This document shows positions 1-7,577 of a stretch of 64,000 nucleotides of DNA, piece after piece. This stretch comes from Edaphobacter dinghuensis. Its GTDB lineage: Bacteria; Acidobacteriota; Terriglobia; Terriglobales; Acidobacteriaceae. Both the position numbers and the translations under genes were made by a program. Under the pieces are notes generated by a model, which saw only the letters and a list, made by a program, of their open reading frames with translations, ran no database searches and was not told where the DNA came from. The stretch's first letter is position 1. Each line of letters starts with the position of its first letter. The stretch covers positions 390,839-454,838 of the forward strand of contig NZ_BMGT01000004.1 of NCBI RefSeq assembly GCF_014640335.1, given 5' to 3'.

Positions 1-677
1 CGCAGCATCGCGACCAGTGGAGACTCACGGCCTTCGCGGAGATCGTACTTCAGGTTGCCTGTCACCTGTACCCGTTCGGCGGGCGCGCCAATCTGCACCA
101 GTCGCTCAGCGGTCTCCTCGCTCTGAGCCAGAAACAGCGATATTTTTTCGAGCAACGGGCGCCAGAGCCGCCGCAGCCGCATGTAACGCGGGAAAGACCT
201 GTCTGACACCCGCGCATTGACTACGGCCATCGGTACACCTGCTTTAGCGCATTGCAGGATCAAATTTGGCCAGAGCTCGCTCTCCATCAGCACAAGCAAC
301 TTCGGTTGCAAGACACGCAGATACCGCCGAACGACAAAAGCAAAATCGAGCGGAAGGTAGAAGACGGGAAGCTCCGGCAGTCGCTGCTTTGCCAGCCGCT
401 GCCCGGTCGCCGTCGTCGTCGAGACGGCGATCAGCCACTCCGGCCGCGCTGCGCTCAACTCGCGAATCAGCTGTGTTGCCGCCATCACCTCGCCGACCGA
501 GACGGCATGGACCCAAACCACCTCGCGTCCAGCGACTGCCGCCCGCAACTGCTTCGGCACAAATCCCAGCCTCCCGGCCAGTCCGGCGCGATAGCGTCCG
601 CTGGTCGCCATGCGCAGCAGCCACCACGGAGCGCCCAACACAAGGGCCGCCAGCAGCAGCGCGCTATACACACCCAT
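1..677 (-). CDS. waaA: 3-deoxy-D-manno-octulosonate (Kdo) transferase, 3' part missing
   Basis: The minus strand is open from an ATG at 677 to the window edge, giving about 225 residues of the N-terminal half of WaaA/KdtA, which transfers Kdo to lipid A at the inner membrane. A hydrophobic N-terminal anchor (about residues 4-20) is followed by HAVSVGEV at 57-64; Glu63 matches the family's catalytic base. Further conserved stretches are the STTTATG segment near residue 88 and the MESELWPN segment near 130. The C-terminal CMP-Kdo-binding half lies outside the window. An in-frame GTG two codons upstream is an alternative start. It implies an LPS-bearing Gram-negative envelope. Confidence 0.9.
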   Translation of the reverse strand, partial: MGVYSALLLAALVLGAPWWLLRMATSGRYRAGLAGRLGFVPKQLRAAVAGREVVWVHAVSVGEVMAATQLIRELSAARPEWLIAVSTTTATGQRLAKQRLPELPVFYLPLDFAFVVRRYLRVLQPKLLVLMESELWPNLILQCAKAGVPMAVVNARVSDRSFPRYMRLRRLWRPLLEKISLFLAQSEETAERLVQIGAPAERVQVTGNLKYDLREGRESPLVAML

Positions 678-741
678 CGTCACTCTGTCATGCCCCTCGC
701 TTTACCTTGTATGCCAGCGAAGATGATAATCAACACAGGCT

Positions 742-1431
742 ATGAACTCCCACCGATATGAGTCATCTCAGGCAATAGTTTCACAGACTCTCGGAGTCAT
801 CGCCACCATCTGCATCCTCGCAAGCTGTGCCGTGGCCGCAAGTCACAAGGCCCCCCCGGTAAAACCGGCGAACCAGTACGCTGCCTTCGATACGCATCCT
901 GCCGAACATGTCACCATCGGCATCGACCCCTGCAACGATCCCGACAAGTGCAGCTTCTTCCGCCTGCCCTACATCCAGCACGGCTTCATCCCGGTGCGCG
1001 TCATCATCACCAACGACGGCGATACCGCGCTCACGCTCAACGATGTGCGTATCCAGTTCATCTCCGCCGCCAACGATAAGATCCCCGCCGCCGATCTCGA
1101 CGAGATCAACCGCCGTCTCTTCAATCTGAAAAAGAGCATGGGCACGCACCTTCCGCTGCCGATCCCCGTCACCATCCATCATCCCGCAGTCGACAAAAAA
1201 ATCACCGAAGACGACACCGACTTCGGCTTCCAGAGCACCACCGTCAACGCGCACAGCAGTCTCGGTGGCTATCTCTTCTACGACGTTCGCGGCCTCGACG
1301 ACCCACCACTCAAAGGCGCGCAGATCTACGTCAAGATGATCTATACGCTCGATCGCAAGCACGAGCTTTTTCCTTTTACCATTCCGTTCGACAAGTGGCT
1401 CGCCGCAAATCCATCAACATTGAAGCAATAG
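742..1431 (+). CDS. putative secreted protein or lipoprotein of unknown function
   Basis: 229 aa. Residues 12-32 form a hydrophobic export signal containing LASC, which fits a lipobox with Cys29 as the modified residue; an ordinary signal peptidase I site just after is the alternative. The mature part has a short FRLPYIQHGFIPVRV segment followed by a stretch that reads like an immunoglobulin-type beta sandwich (ITNDGDTALTLNDV, then VYV-like strands near the end). I do not recognise a named family. It stands alone, divergent from waaA with only 64 bases between them, so the promoters must lie within that gap. Confidence 0.65.
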   Translation: MNSHRYESSQAIVSQTLGVIATICILASCAVAASHKAPPVKPANQYAAFDTHPAEHVTIGIDPCNDPDKCSFFRLPYIQHGFIPVRVIITNDGDTALTLNDVRIQFISAANDKIPAADLDEINRRLFNLKKSMGTHLPLPIPVTIHHPAVDKKITEDDTDFGFQSTTVNAHSSLGGYLFYDVRGLDDPPLKGAQIYVKMIYTLDRKHELFPFTIPFDKWLAANPSTLKQ

Positions 1432-1479
1432 AATTTTGTGAGTGAAGCCCTACAACTTTTCGCATCGAGAAGAAAATCC

Positions 1480-1980
1480 ATGCTCAACATCCGCCCCGCC
1501 ACTCCCGCCGACGTCCCCCAGATCCTCGCCTTCATCCGCGATCTGGCCACCTACGAGCGCTACCCCGGCGCCGTCTACGCCACCGAGGCCGACCTCCACC
1601 GCGACGGCTTCGGCCCCACGCCGCGCTTCCACTGCCTCATCGCCGACTGGGACAACGCACCCGCAGGCTTCGCCCTCTACTTTCACAACTACTCCACCTG
1701 GCGTGGCCATCACGGCATCCACGTCGAAGACCTCTTCGTCCTCCCCGAGCATCGCGGCAGAGGCATCGGCAAAGCGCTGCTCACCCGCGTCGCCGCCATC
1801 GCCGTCGAAGAAGGCTGTCATCGCCTGCAATGGGACGTGCTCGAGTGGAACGCTCCTGCCATCGGCTTCTACGAGCAGATGGGCGCAACCATGATGAAGG
1901 AGTGGCGCATCATGCGCGTCCACTACGAATCGCTTCCAGCACTTGCAGCACAAAGTAATAGACTTGCACTGGACGCTTAG
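1480..1980 (+). CDS. GNAT family N-acetyltransferase (polyamine/diamine type)
   Basis: 166 aa from ATG 1480; the frame is open back to a GTG at 1438, but the family start motif MLNIRPATPADV begins at 1480 and a purine-rich GAGAAGAAA precedes it. The acetyl-CoA loop is visible as PEHRGRGIGKALL (about residues 86-98), after the beta-strand segment HVEDLFVLP. The NYSTWRG.HGIHVEDL and WNAPAIGFYEQMGA segments are those of the spermidine/spermine or thialysine acetyltransferase subgroup. Substrate is inferred only from this resemblance. It converges on the PEP-CTERM gene across a shared hairpin. Confidence 0.85.
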   Translation: MLNIRPATPADVPQILAFIRDLATYERYPGAVYATEADLHRDGFGPTPRFHCLIADWDNAPAGFALYFHNYSTWRGHHGIHVEDLFVLPEHRGRGIGKALLTRVAAIAVEEGCHRLQWDVLEWNAPAIGFYEQMGATMMKEWRIMRVHYESLPALAAQSNRLALDA

Positions 1981-1990
1981 CCTTAAACAA

Positions 1991-2035
1991 AAGAGGCCAT
2001 CGCCACCAAAATATCTTCGGTGACGACAGCCTCTT
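1991..2035. terminator. hairpin between convergent genes
   Basis: The arms AAGAGGCcATCGcCACC and GGTGaCGACaGCCTCTT pair with two internal mismatches around a short loop. Read on the minus strand the stem is followed by a T-rich run (CTTTTGTTT), so it is best as a terminator for the PEP-CTERM gene. On the plus strand it lacks a T tract and may only stabilise the GNAT mRNA end. Confidence 0.55.
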
Positions 2036-2060
2036 CAGCCAGCTCTTAGGTCAGCTCAAA

Positions 2061-2831
2061 CTAGGCCATCAGCTTGCGCCGCAACGTGCCGACCAGTCCA
2101 ACCATTCCTGTGCCCAGCAACAGCAGTGAACCCGGCTCTGGAACAGGCGAGGCGGTAAAGTTGACGCTCGTACCGGCAAACGGCTCTCCATAGGTGCTAA
2201 GCACTTTGCCATTGAGCGAATCGCCCGCGCCATAGCTCAAACCCAGCCCCGGCAATACACCGTTGCTCCACACATCGACGTTGTAGCCTCCCTGAACGTT
2301 GAAGAGCAGGCCATAGATGTCGAGCAGGCCGCCGCCAAAGGGGTACGGCGGGTTCGGATCGCCCGGACCCGGAGGAGGACATACCGCTGGCGAGTCACCC
2401 GCCGGATAGAACAGGTTGTCCCACGAGAAGCCATAGCCGTCTGCCTGACTCCCCGGCGGGACAAAGGAACCGGCGTAGGGCTGGCCGGGCGGCGTGATGT
2501 TCGTAGGCAGTCCGGTGGTCTGCAACCCTGTAATTGCCACGTTCGAAAGCCCAAGATTCGAGTCCGAGAAGCTGCCGCTAATGCCGGTCACCTGATAAGC
2601 GCCAGGTACGCCGGGAACTGTCGCCGATGAAACGTCGATCACACCAGAGGCGCTAAGCCCGCCGCCGCTGAACGAAAAGGTATAAGAGTCAGCCTTGGCT
2701 GCCGGAGCCAGGGCAACACTCGTTGCCAGCACCAGCAAAGCGGAAAGAATGACGTTGGAGCGGGAAGCAATGCGTGCCGATACCCACCGTGCAGCCGCGC
2801 ACGATGGTCTACTGTCCAATGAAATGTTCAT
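2061..2831 (-). CDS. PEP-CTERM sorting domain protein
   Basis: 256 aa. An N-terminal signal (hydrophobic core about residues 28-45, cleavage near APAAKA-DS) leads into a Gly/Ser-rich beta-strand domain. The C-terminus is a classical PEP-CTERM tail: VPEPGS, a hydrophobic helix LLLLGTGMVGLVG, then basic residues RRK. Such proteins are processed by exosortase during export to the cell surface; no exosortase is in this window. A conserved Cys in VCPPPGPGD sits mid-protein. Function of the body is unknown. It is divergent from trmFO across a 379-base gap and ends opposite the GNAT gene. Confidence 0.85.
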   Translation of the reverse strand: MNISLDSRPSCAAARWVSARIASRSNVILSALLVLATSVALAPAAKADSYTFSFSGGGLSASGVIDVSSATVPGVPGAYQVTGISGSFSDSNLGLSNVAITGLQTTGLPTNITPPGQPYAGSFVPPGSQADGYGFSWDNLFYPAGDSPAVCPPPGPGDPNPPYPFGGGLLDIYGLLFNVQGGYNVDVWSNGVLPGLGLSYGAGDSLNGKVLSTYGEPFAGTSVNFTASPVPEPGSLLLLGTGMVGLVGTLRRKLMA

Positions 2832-3210
2832 GGTGTTCTCCTCGGAAACAAAGTTGGGCCCTTTGTGATGTCGGGGAGGGAACCCAGAGTACCATGCTTT
2901 GTGTTAAGGGCAAGCCTTCAGCCGTGCCATAAGTTCCTCATTTGCAATACAGCCGCTGAGAGAGTCCGGTTGATAGCTGTTCGGCTTCGAGCCGACGCCC
3001 TTGACGCCCCTCGTATAATTGAAGAAGGGGGCAAGGCCACATCTCAACCACTTCTGCCACGGCGTCCGCGTCGTAGTGCGTATCTAAGTGGCTTAGATCG
3101 AAGACTTTGCGGACCAGGCTTGCGTAAAATCAGGACTTTGGCGACCTGGTCCAGACCTAAAGTATCTGTTTCGAAGACTTTGCAGACAAAAGTAGGGAGA
3201 GGGGGGTACC
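2832..3210. other. long intergenic leader region upstream of trmFO
   Basis: 379 bases without a convincing gene. On the minus side it holds the promoter and Shine-Dalgarno of the PEP-CTERM gene (GGAGAA a few bases before its ATG). On the plus side there is a TATAAT at 3014-3019 without a good -35 partner, an inverted repeat GGACCAGG/CCTGGTCC at 3111-3118 and 3145-3152, and two 17-base direct repeats at 3098-3114 and 3171-3187. An ORF starting at 2865 runs through it and into trmFO but has no recognisable content. Confidence 0.6.
3098..3187. repeat. 17-base direct repeats flanking an inverted repeat in the trmFO leader
   Basis: TCGAAGACTTTGCGGAC at 3098-3114 recurs as TCGAAGACTTTGCAGAC at 3171-3187, one mismatch in 17. 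Between the two lies an 8-bp perfect inverted repeat, GGACCAGG at 3111-3118 and CCTGGTCC at 3145-3152, with a 26-base loop. The second copy ends about 24 bases before the trmFO start. Confidence 0.6.
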
Positions 3211-4689
3211 TTGGCAGAACGAGCTACAAAGCGAATCAAAGTCATCGGCGGAGGTCTCGCCGGTCCCGAAGCGGCGCTGCAAGCCGCCCGCTACGGCTGC
3301 GAGGTCGACCTCTACGAGATGCGCCCCACGCGCTCGACCGAGGCCCACCAGACCAGCGACTTTGCTGAGCTCGTCTGCTCGAACTCCCTCAAGTCCGAGT
3401 CCGAAAACACCGCACCTTGGCTGCTCAAGCAGGAGATGCGCCGCGCCGGTTCCATCCTCCTCGCCGAAGCCGATGCCTCCGCCGTTCCCGCCGGTCATGC
3501 ACTCGCCGTAGACCGCATCGAGTTCTCCCGACGCGTAGCCGAACGCATCGCAGCCGAACCGCGCATCACCGTTCACCGCGAAGAGGTCACGCACATCGAT
3601 GAGAACGACCCCAACACCATCACCATCCTCGCCAGCGGACCGCTTACCTCGTCCGCGTTAGCAGCGGAGTTGCAACGGCTCACCGGCTCAGACTACCTCG
3701 CCTTCTACGACAGCATCAGCCCTATCGTCGACGCCGGCACCATCAACATGGACCGCGTCTACTTCGCTGCCCGCTGGGACAAAGGCACGGCAGATTACAT
3801 CAATTGCCCCTTCACCAAAGAAGAGTATGACGTCTTTCTCGACGCCCTCACCACCGCCGAAGCCGTAGAAGCCAAACCCTGGGAACAAATTCCCGAAGCT
3901 GCCTTTGAAACACGTCATCTCGACCGAAGCGAAACGGGTGCCCCAGGTCTCGATTCTGAGACCTGGGTTTCCAGTGAATCCAAGGGAAGTCAACCAACCC
4001 CCGAAAAGCTGCAATACTTCGAGGGCTGCCTGCCTATCGAAGAGACTGCCCGCCGCGGACGCGACACCCTCCGCTTCGGCCCCATGAAGCCTGCTGGACT
4101 CACCAACCCCAAAACCGGCCGCTGGCCCTACGCCGTCGTCCAGCTTCGTCAGGAAAACCTTCGCGCCGATAGCTATAACCTCGTCGGCTTCCAGAACCAC
4201 CTGAAGTTCGGCGAACAAAATCGCGTTCTAAAACTCATCCCCGGCCTCGAGAATGCGACCTTCCTGCGCTACGGCCAGATTCACCGCAACACTTACATCA
4301 ACGCGCCGACGCTGCTCACCGAGACCTTGCAGCTCAAGGCGCATCCCAGCATCATGATCGCCGGACAGCTCAGCGGAGTCGAAGGCTACACCGAATCCAT
4401 CGCTTCAGGGATGCTCGCCGGACGCTACGCCGCCGCGCTCGCCCACGGCAAGACGCCCACTCCCGCTCCCCGAGCCAGCGCCAATGGCAGCCTCACTCAC
4501 TACATCACCCACGCCGAAGGCAAAAAATTCCAGCCCGCCAACATCACCTTCGACCTGCTAGTTCCGCTCGAAGAAGAGTTACGCAAAAAAGTCCGCGACA
4601 AAAAAGAGCGCCATAAGATTCAATGCGGGCGGGCCTTAGAAGCATGGAATGAATGGCTTGCCAAGCCACATCTTCATAGCGCGTGCTAG
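3211..4689 (+). CDS. trmFO: methylenetetrahydrofolate--tRNA-(uracil-5-)-methyltransferase TrmFO
   Basis: 492 aa, folate/FAD-dependent formation of ribothymidine at position 54 of tRNA. The start is a TTG at 3211, chosen because a strong purine tract (AGGGAGAGGGGGG) lies just upstream and the FAD-binding motif VIGGGLAGPEAA follows at about residues 11-22. Family landmarks are LVCSNSLKSES, FEGCLPIEETARRG and FGPMKPAGL. TrmFO is usually 430-470 aa; the excess lies between about residues 232 and 268, directly before YFEGCLP, where the DNA carries a 17-base repeat and a 10-bp perfect palindrome found outside normal family sequence. The frame is kept, so the protein is probably functional. Confidence 0.93.
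   Translation: MAERATKRIKVIGGGLAGPEAALQAARYGCEVDLYEMRPTRSTEAHQTSDFAELVCSNSLKSESENTAPWLLKQEMRRAGSILLAEADASAVPAGHALAVDRIEFSRRVAERIAAEPRITVHREEVTHIDENDPNTITILASGPLTSSALAAELQRLTGSDYLAFYDSISPIVDAGTINMDRVYFAARWDKGTADYINCPFTKEEYDVFLDALTTAEAVEAKPWEQIPEAAFETRHLDRSETGAPGLDSETWVSSESKGSQPTPEKLQYFEGCLPIEETARRGRDTLRFGPMKPAGLTNPKTGRWPYAVVQLRQENLRADSYNLVGFQNHLKFGEQNRVLKLIPGLENATFLRYGQIHRNTYINAPTLLTETLQLKAHPSIMIAGQLSGVEGYTESIASGMLAGRYAAALAHGKTPTPAPRASANGSLTHYITHAEGKKFQPANITFDLLVPLEEELRKKVRDKKERHKIQCGRALEAWNEWLAKPHLHSAC
3914..3967. repeat. interspersed repeat fragment with perfect palindrome inside trmFO
   Basis: The 17-mer GTCATCTCGACCGAAGC at 3914-3930 also occurs at 51157-51173 in an intergenic region. It is followed by a perfect 10-bp stem, CCCAGGTCTC (3942-3951) and GAGACCTGGG (3958-3967), around a 6-base loop. 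Together these mark an in-frame insertion of roughly 100 bases in trmFO. Other copies in the genome are likely but not visible here. Confidence 0.7.
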
Positions 4690-4732
4690 AATTCCGACTC
4701 CTCCCCTACGTCTTTCGCTAACGAGGTTTCCC

Positions 4733-5617
4733 ATGACCCGGCCCGCGAAGTTTTCTAAAAATCTCATCGTCCTTTCGATCATTGTGGCTCTGGCATTTCT
4801 TTGCCTTCAGCCCTCAACCGCACGCGCCGACAGCATTACTCTTTCTGCTCAGTATTTCGGCAACGCTGTCACCTTGTGTTCTAGCAGCGCGAACCCGGCA
4901 AACTGTACCGGCGCTCAGGCCACGGGTTCTCTTGCCACCGGAACCATCGGCGCTTCAGCCGGGTTTCCGCTCGGTGATTTGCCCTTGCCTGGCTTCGTAG
5001 GGCAGACCACAGACGAGGCGATCGCCAGCTCTGCTCTCCTTTACAACTTCACCAGCAGCGTGCCGAACGGAACCGCGGTCATCAATCTGCGCGTCACCGG
5101 CAGTTCTTCGGTCTCTACCAACGGAATCCCCAACTCCATCTGTCCGGCAGGAACACCTTGTAGAGCAGAGGCAGGCATCGGAATTGTATCCGGCGAATCC
5201 TTCGTTGGTGCAGCTCCCGGCACAACCGAGGACGTCCTCGCCAATATCCTCAACAGCGGCTCTGAAGGCGCACCAACGGGACCAATCCAGATAGTTGTGC
5301 CAATCAATGGCAGTGTCGCCAATCTTTCCTTTACTCTTACTGCTCTTGCGGAGTGTCCATCCCTCACGGCGCTTCAAATGTCGGAAGGTATCTCCTGCGT
5401 AGCAGTTGCCGACTACCTGGATCCGCTGACGATCTCGGGAGCGAGTATTTATGACTCGAACGGCAACCTGGTGCCCAACGCTACTCTGGTTTCGCAGTCT
5501 GGATTCAGCCTCACCTCAGCCGCTACGCCCGAGCCATCGTCAATATTTCTTTTCGGAACAGGGATCTCTTTGTTATGTCTGGCAAGCCGAAGATTGCGCG
5601 ACAGGATCAGGCTGTAA
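4733..5617 (+). CDS. PEP-CTERM sorting domain protein
   Basis: 294 aa from ATG 4733, which has ACGAGG seven bases upstream; the longer frame from 4649 overlaps trmFO and is not needed. A signal peptide (hydrophobic core residues 10-25, ARADS cleavage region) precedes a Ser/Thr/Gly-rich domain with several Cys pairs (VTLCSS...ANC, SICPAGTPC, ECPSLT...ISC). The end shows the sorting tail: TPEPSS, hydrophobic IFLFGTGISLLCL, basic RRLRDR. It is the second PEP-CTERM gene flanking trmFO and does not resemble the first in its body. Function unknown; exosortase-dependent surface sorting inferred from the tail. Confidence 0.83.
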   Translation: MTRPAKFSKNLIVLSIIVALAFLCLQPSTARADSITLSAQYFGNAVTLCSSSANPANCTGAQATGSLATGTIGASAGFPLGDLPLPGFVGQTTDEAIASSALLYNFTSSVPNGTAVINLRVTGSSSVSTNGIPNSICPAGTPCRAEAGIGIVSGESFVGAAPGTTEDVLANILNSGSEGAPTGPIQIVVPINGSVANLSFTLTALAECPSLTALQMSEGISCVAVADYLDPLTISGASIYDSNGNLVPNATLVSQSGFSLTSAATPEPSSIFLFGTGISLLCLASRRLRDRIRL

Positions 5618-5645
5618 ATCCAGGTAGAAGGTTGTTGCCAAAACT

Positions 5646-7475
5646 CTACTCAACCTTTTTCTTATTGCGCGCCTTGATCTTGAACCAGATCGGCGATCCG
5701 ATAAACCCGAAGTTATCGCGGATCTGGTTGGTCAGAAACCGCTCGAACGAGAAGTGCATCTTCACGTCCTTGTCGGTGAAGAGCACAAACGTCGGCGGCG
5801 CGACCGCAGCCTGCGTCATGTAATAGATGCGAATTCGTTTTGCCATCGGGACGGAAGCCTTCTGGAAGTCGACCTTCTCCAGAAAGCGGTTCATCTGTCC
5901 GGTGGTGACGCGCTTGCGCCGCTCTCGTGCAACCAGTTCCACCTTCTTGAAGACTGACTCGACATTCTTGCCTTCAGCCGCGGAGATGAACAGCAGCGGA
6001 GCGTAATCCAGATACTTCAGCGCATCACGCACCTGCTGCTCGTAGACTTTGATATCGGCAGGAGGCTTGCCGTCGGTGCGCGCCGTCGTCATCAGGTCCC
6101 ACTTATTGACGACGATGATTACGCTGCGTCCGCTCTCGTGCGCGTAGCCGCCGATGTTCGCGTCCAGCGCGGTCACGCCTTCGACTGCATCGATTACCAG
6201 CAGCGAAACATCGGCTGCTTCGAGATGCTTTCGCGCCATCACGACGGAGAGCTTCTCGGCCATCAGCTTTGTCTTGCCCTTGCGGCGAATGCCTGCGGTA
6301 TCCACAAAGCGGAAGCTGTGTCCGCCGCGTTCGACGACCTCATCGACCGCATCGCGCGTGGTTCCGGCAATCGGCGAGACGATAGCGCGCTTGCTTCCCG
6401 TCAGCGCATTCAGCAGCGTGCTCTTGCCGACGTTCGGCCTGCCGATGATGGCGATCTTGGTCTCCCTCTGCTCATACTCGCCGTGCGTGCGCAGCTTGCG
6501 GATCGGCTGCGGCCCGTCCTCATCCTCGGCCATCTCGTCTTCGGCAGTCAGCATGACCTCGGTCGGCTCTTCGTCCACCTCTTCAGGAGGCAACGAAGCG
6601 AAGACTTCGTCGAGCAGATCGCCGATGCCGCTGCCGTGCTCGGCAGAGATTGGCAGCACATTGCGGAAGCCCAGTCGGCGGAAGTTCTCCGCGCCGGCCA
6701 GCAGCTCCTGCGTGTCCATCTTGTTTACCGCGAGAAACACCGGCTTGCCGCCGCGAAGCAGTAAACGCGCCAGTTCTCTATCGGGCGAAGCCAGTTCGGT
6801 GCGGCCATCGACGACCATGACGATGGAGTCCGCTTCTTCAAGCGCGACCTGTGCCTGGCGGAAGATCTCGCTGGGAATCAGCGCTTCGTCGTCGGGAATG
6901 ACGCCGCCGGTATCGACGATGCGCGCATCGCGGCCAGCCCACTCGATCTCGCCATAGATGCGGTCGCGCGTGATGCCGGGCTCGTCGCCGACGATGGAAC
7001 GCCGCGAGCCTGTCAGGCGGTTGAACAGCGTGCTCTTGCCGACGTTTGGCCGTCCGCAGACGGCGATCAGCGGCAACTCCTGCGCTTCGGCGCTTTCGGT
7101 GACTGTGGACAACTGCGCGGCGATTGCCTCGGCCTCGCGCCAGTCATCCTCGCCGATGTTCTCTCGTCCGGCAATGTTGGAGGAGCGCGGCGTCTGACGG
7201 CCTGCGATTCTATCTGTGGGCCGTGTGCTTTGAGCTGGCCTTAATGTCTTCTTGGTCTCGAACTCGGGAGAGCGCTTCGACACCAGCTTGGCCTTGGCTG
7301 CCGCTGCCTTCTTTGTTGCCAGCACTTTGCGCTTGCGCGGGTCTACGGCTCCGGTAGTTGGAGCGACTCGCGGCGCTCGTCCCTTCTTGGGGCGAGTCTT
7401 TGCCTGTCTGTGTTTTTTGCCCAGCCGCTTCCTATCGTCTTTTTGAGCCACGGTGAATGTCCATCTTTCTCCCAC
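5646..7475 (-). CDS. der: ribosome biogenesis GTPase Der (EngA) with long basic N-terminal extension
   Basis: 609 aa; Der acts in 50S subunit assembly. Two G domains are evident: GRPNVGKS at 141-148 with DTGG and NKMD (251-254), and a second GRPNVGKS at 345-352 with DTAG and NKWD, followed by the KH-like C-terminal domain. Between them is an acidic linker (EEVDEEP...EDEDG). Typical Der is about 440-490 aa; here the first 130 residues are an additional Lys/Arg/Ala-rich, probably disordered tail. The frame begins with GTG at 7475; a second GTG at 7451 (VAQKDDRK) is an equally plausible start with a purine tract farther upstream. It converges on the PEP-CTERM gene. Confidence 0.93.
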   Translation of the reverse strand: MGERWTFTVAQKDDRKRLGKKHRQAKTRPKKGRAPRVAPTTGAVDPRKRKVLATKKAAAAKAKLVSKRSPEFETKKTLRPAQSTRPTDRIAGRQTPRSSNIAGRENIGEDDWREAEAIAAQLSTVTESAEAQELPLIAVCGRPNVGKSTLFNRLTGSRRSIVGDEPGITRDRIYGEIEWAGRDARIVDTGGVIPDDEALIPSEIFRQAQVALEEADSIVMVVDGRTELASPDRELARLLLRGGKPVFLAVNKMDTQELLAGAENFRRLGFRNVLPISAEHGSGIGDLLDEVFASLPPEEVDEEPTEVMLTAEDEMAEDEDGPQPIRKLRTHGEYEQRETKIAIIGRPNVGKSTLLNALTGSKRAIVSPIAGTTRDAVDEVVERGGHSFRFVDTAGIRRKGKTKLMAEKLSVVMARKHLEAADVSLLVIDAVEGVTALDANIGGYAHESGRSVIIVVNKWDLMTTARTDGKPPADIKVYEQQVRDALKYLDYAPLLFISAAEGKNVESVFKKVELVARERRKRVTTGQMNRFLEKVDFQKASVPMAKRIRIYYMTQAAVAPPTFVLFTDKDVKMHFSFERFLTNQIRDNFGFIGSPIWFKIKARNKKKVE

Positions 7476-7514
7476 ACACCTGATAAGGCGGCAAGGCGAT
7501 TACGCTAATTCTTC

Positions 7515-7542
7515 GCTACGCTTCTATTATAGAAAGCGTAGC
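7515..7542. promoter_or_regulatory. palindromic promoter/operator-like element between der and the helicase gene
   Basis: GCTACGCTT (7515-7523) and AAGCGTAGC (7534-7542) form a perfect 9-bp inverted repeat. The 10-base centre reads TATAAT on the minus strand (7531-7526) and TATTAT on the plus strand, so a -10 box for der, and possibly one for the helicase gene, sits inside the dyad. No clear -35 was found for either. Confidence 0.4.
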
Positions 7543-7577
7543 TCGTCTGTGCCGCCCTATCTCGCGCAAACCATACA

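Noticed and set aside
3001..3019. TTGACG plus TATAAT as a promoter for trmFO
   Set aside because: The spacing between the two is only 7 bases, so they cannot be a -35/-10 pair; the -10 alone is kept as a note.
3688..4218. 176-aa minus frame in trmFO
   Set aside because: Antisense shadow of trmFO; it resembles the 50694-51176 minus frame only because both cover the shared 17-mer.
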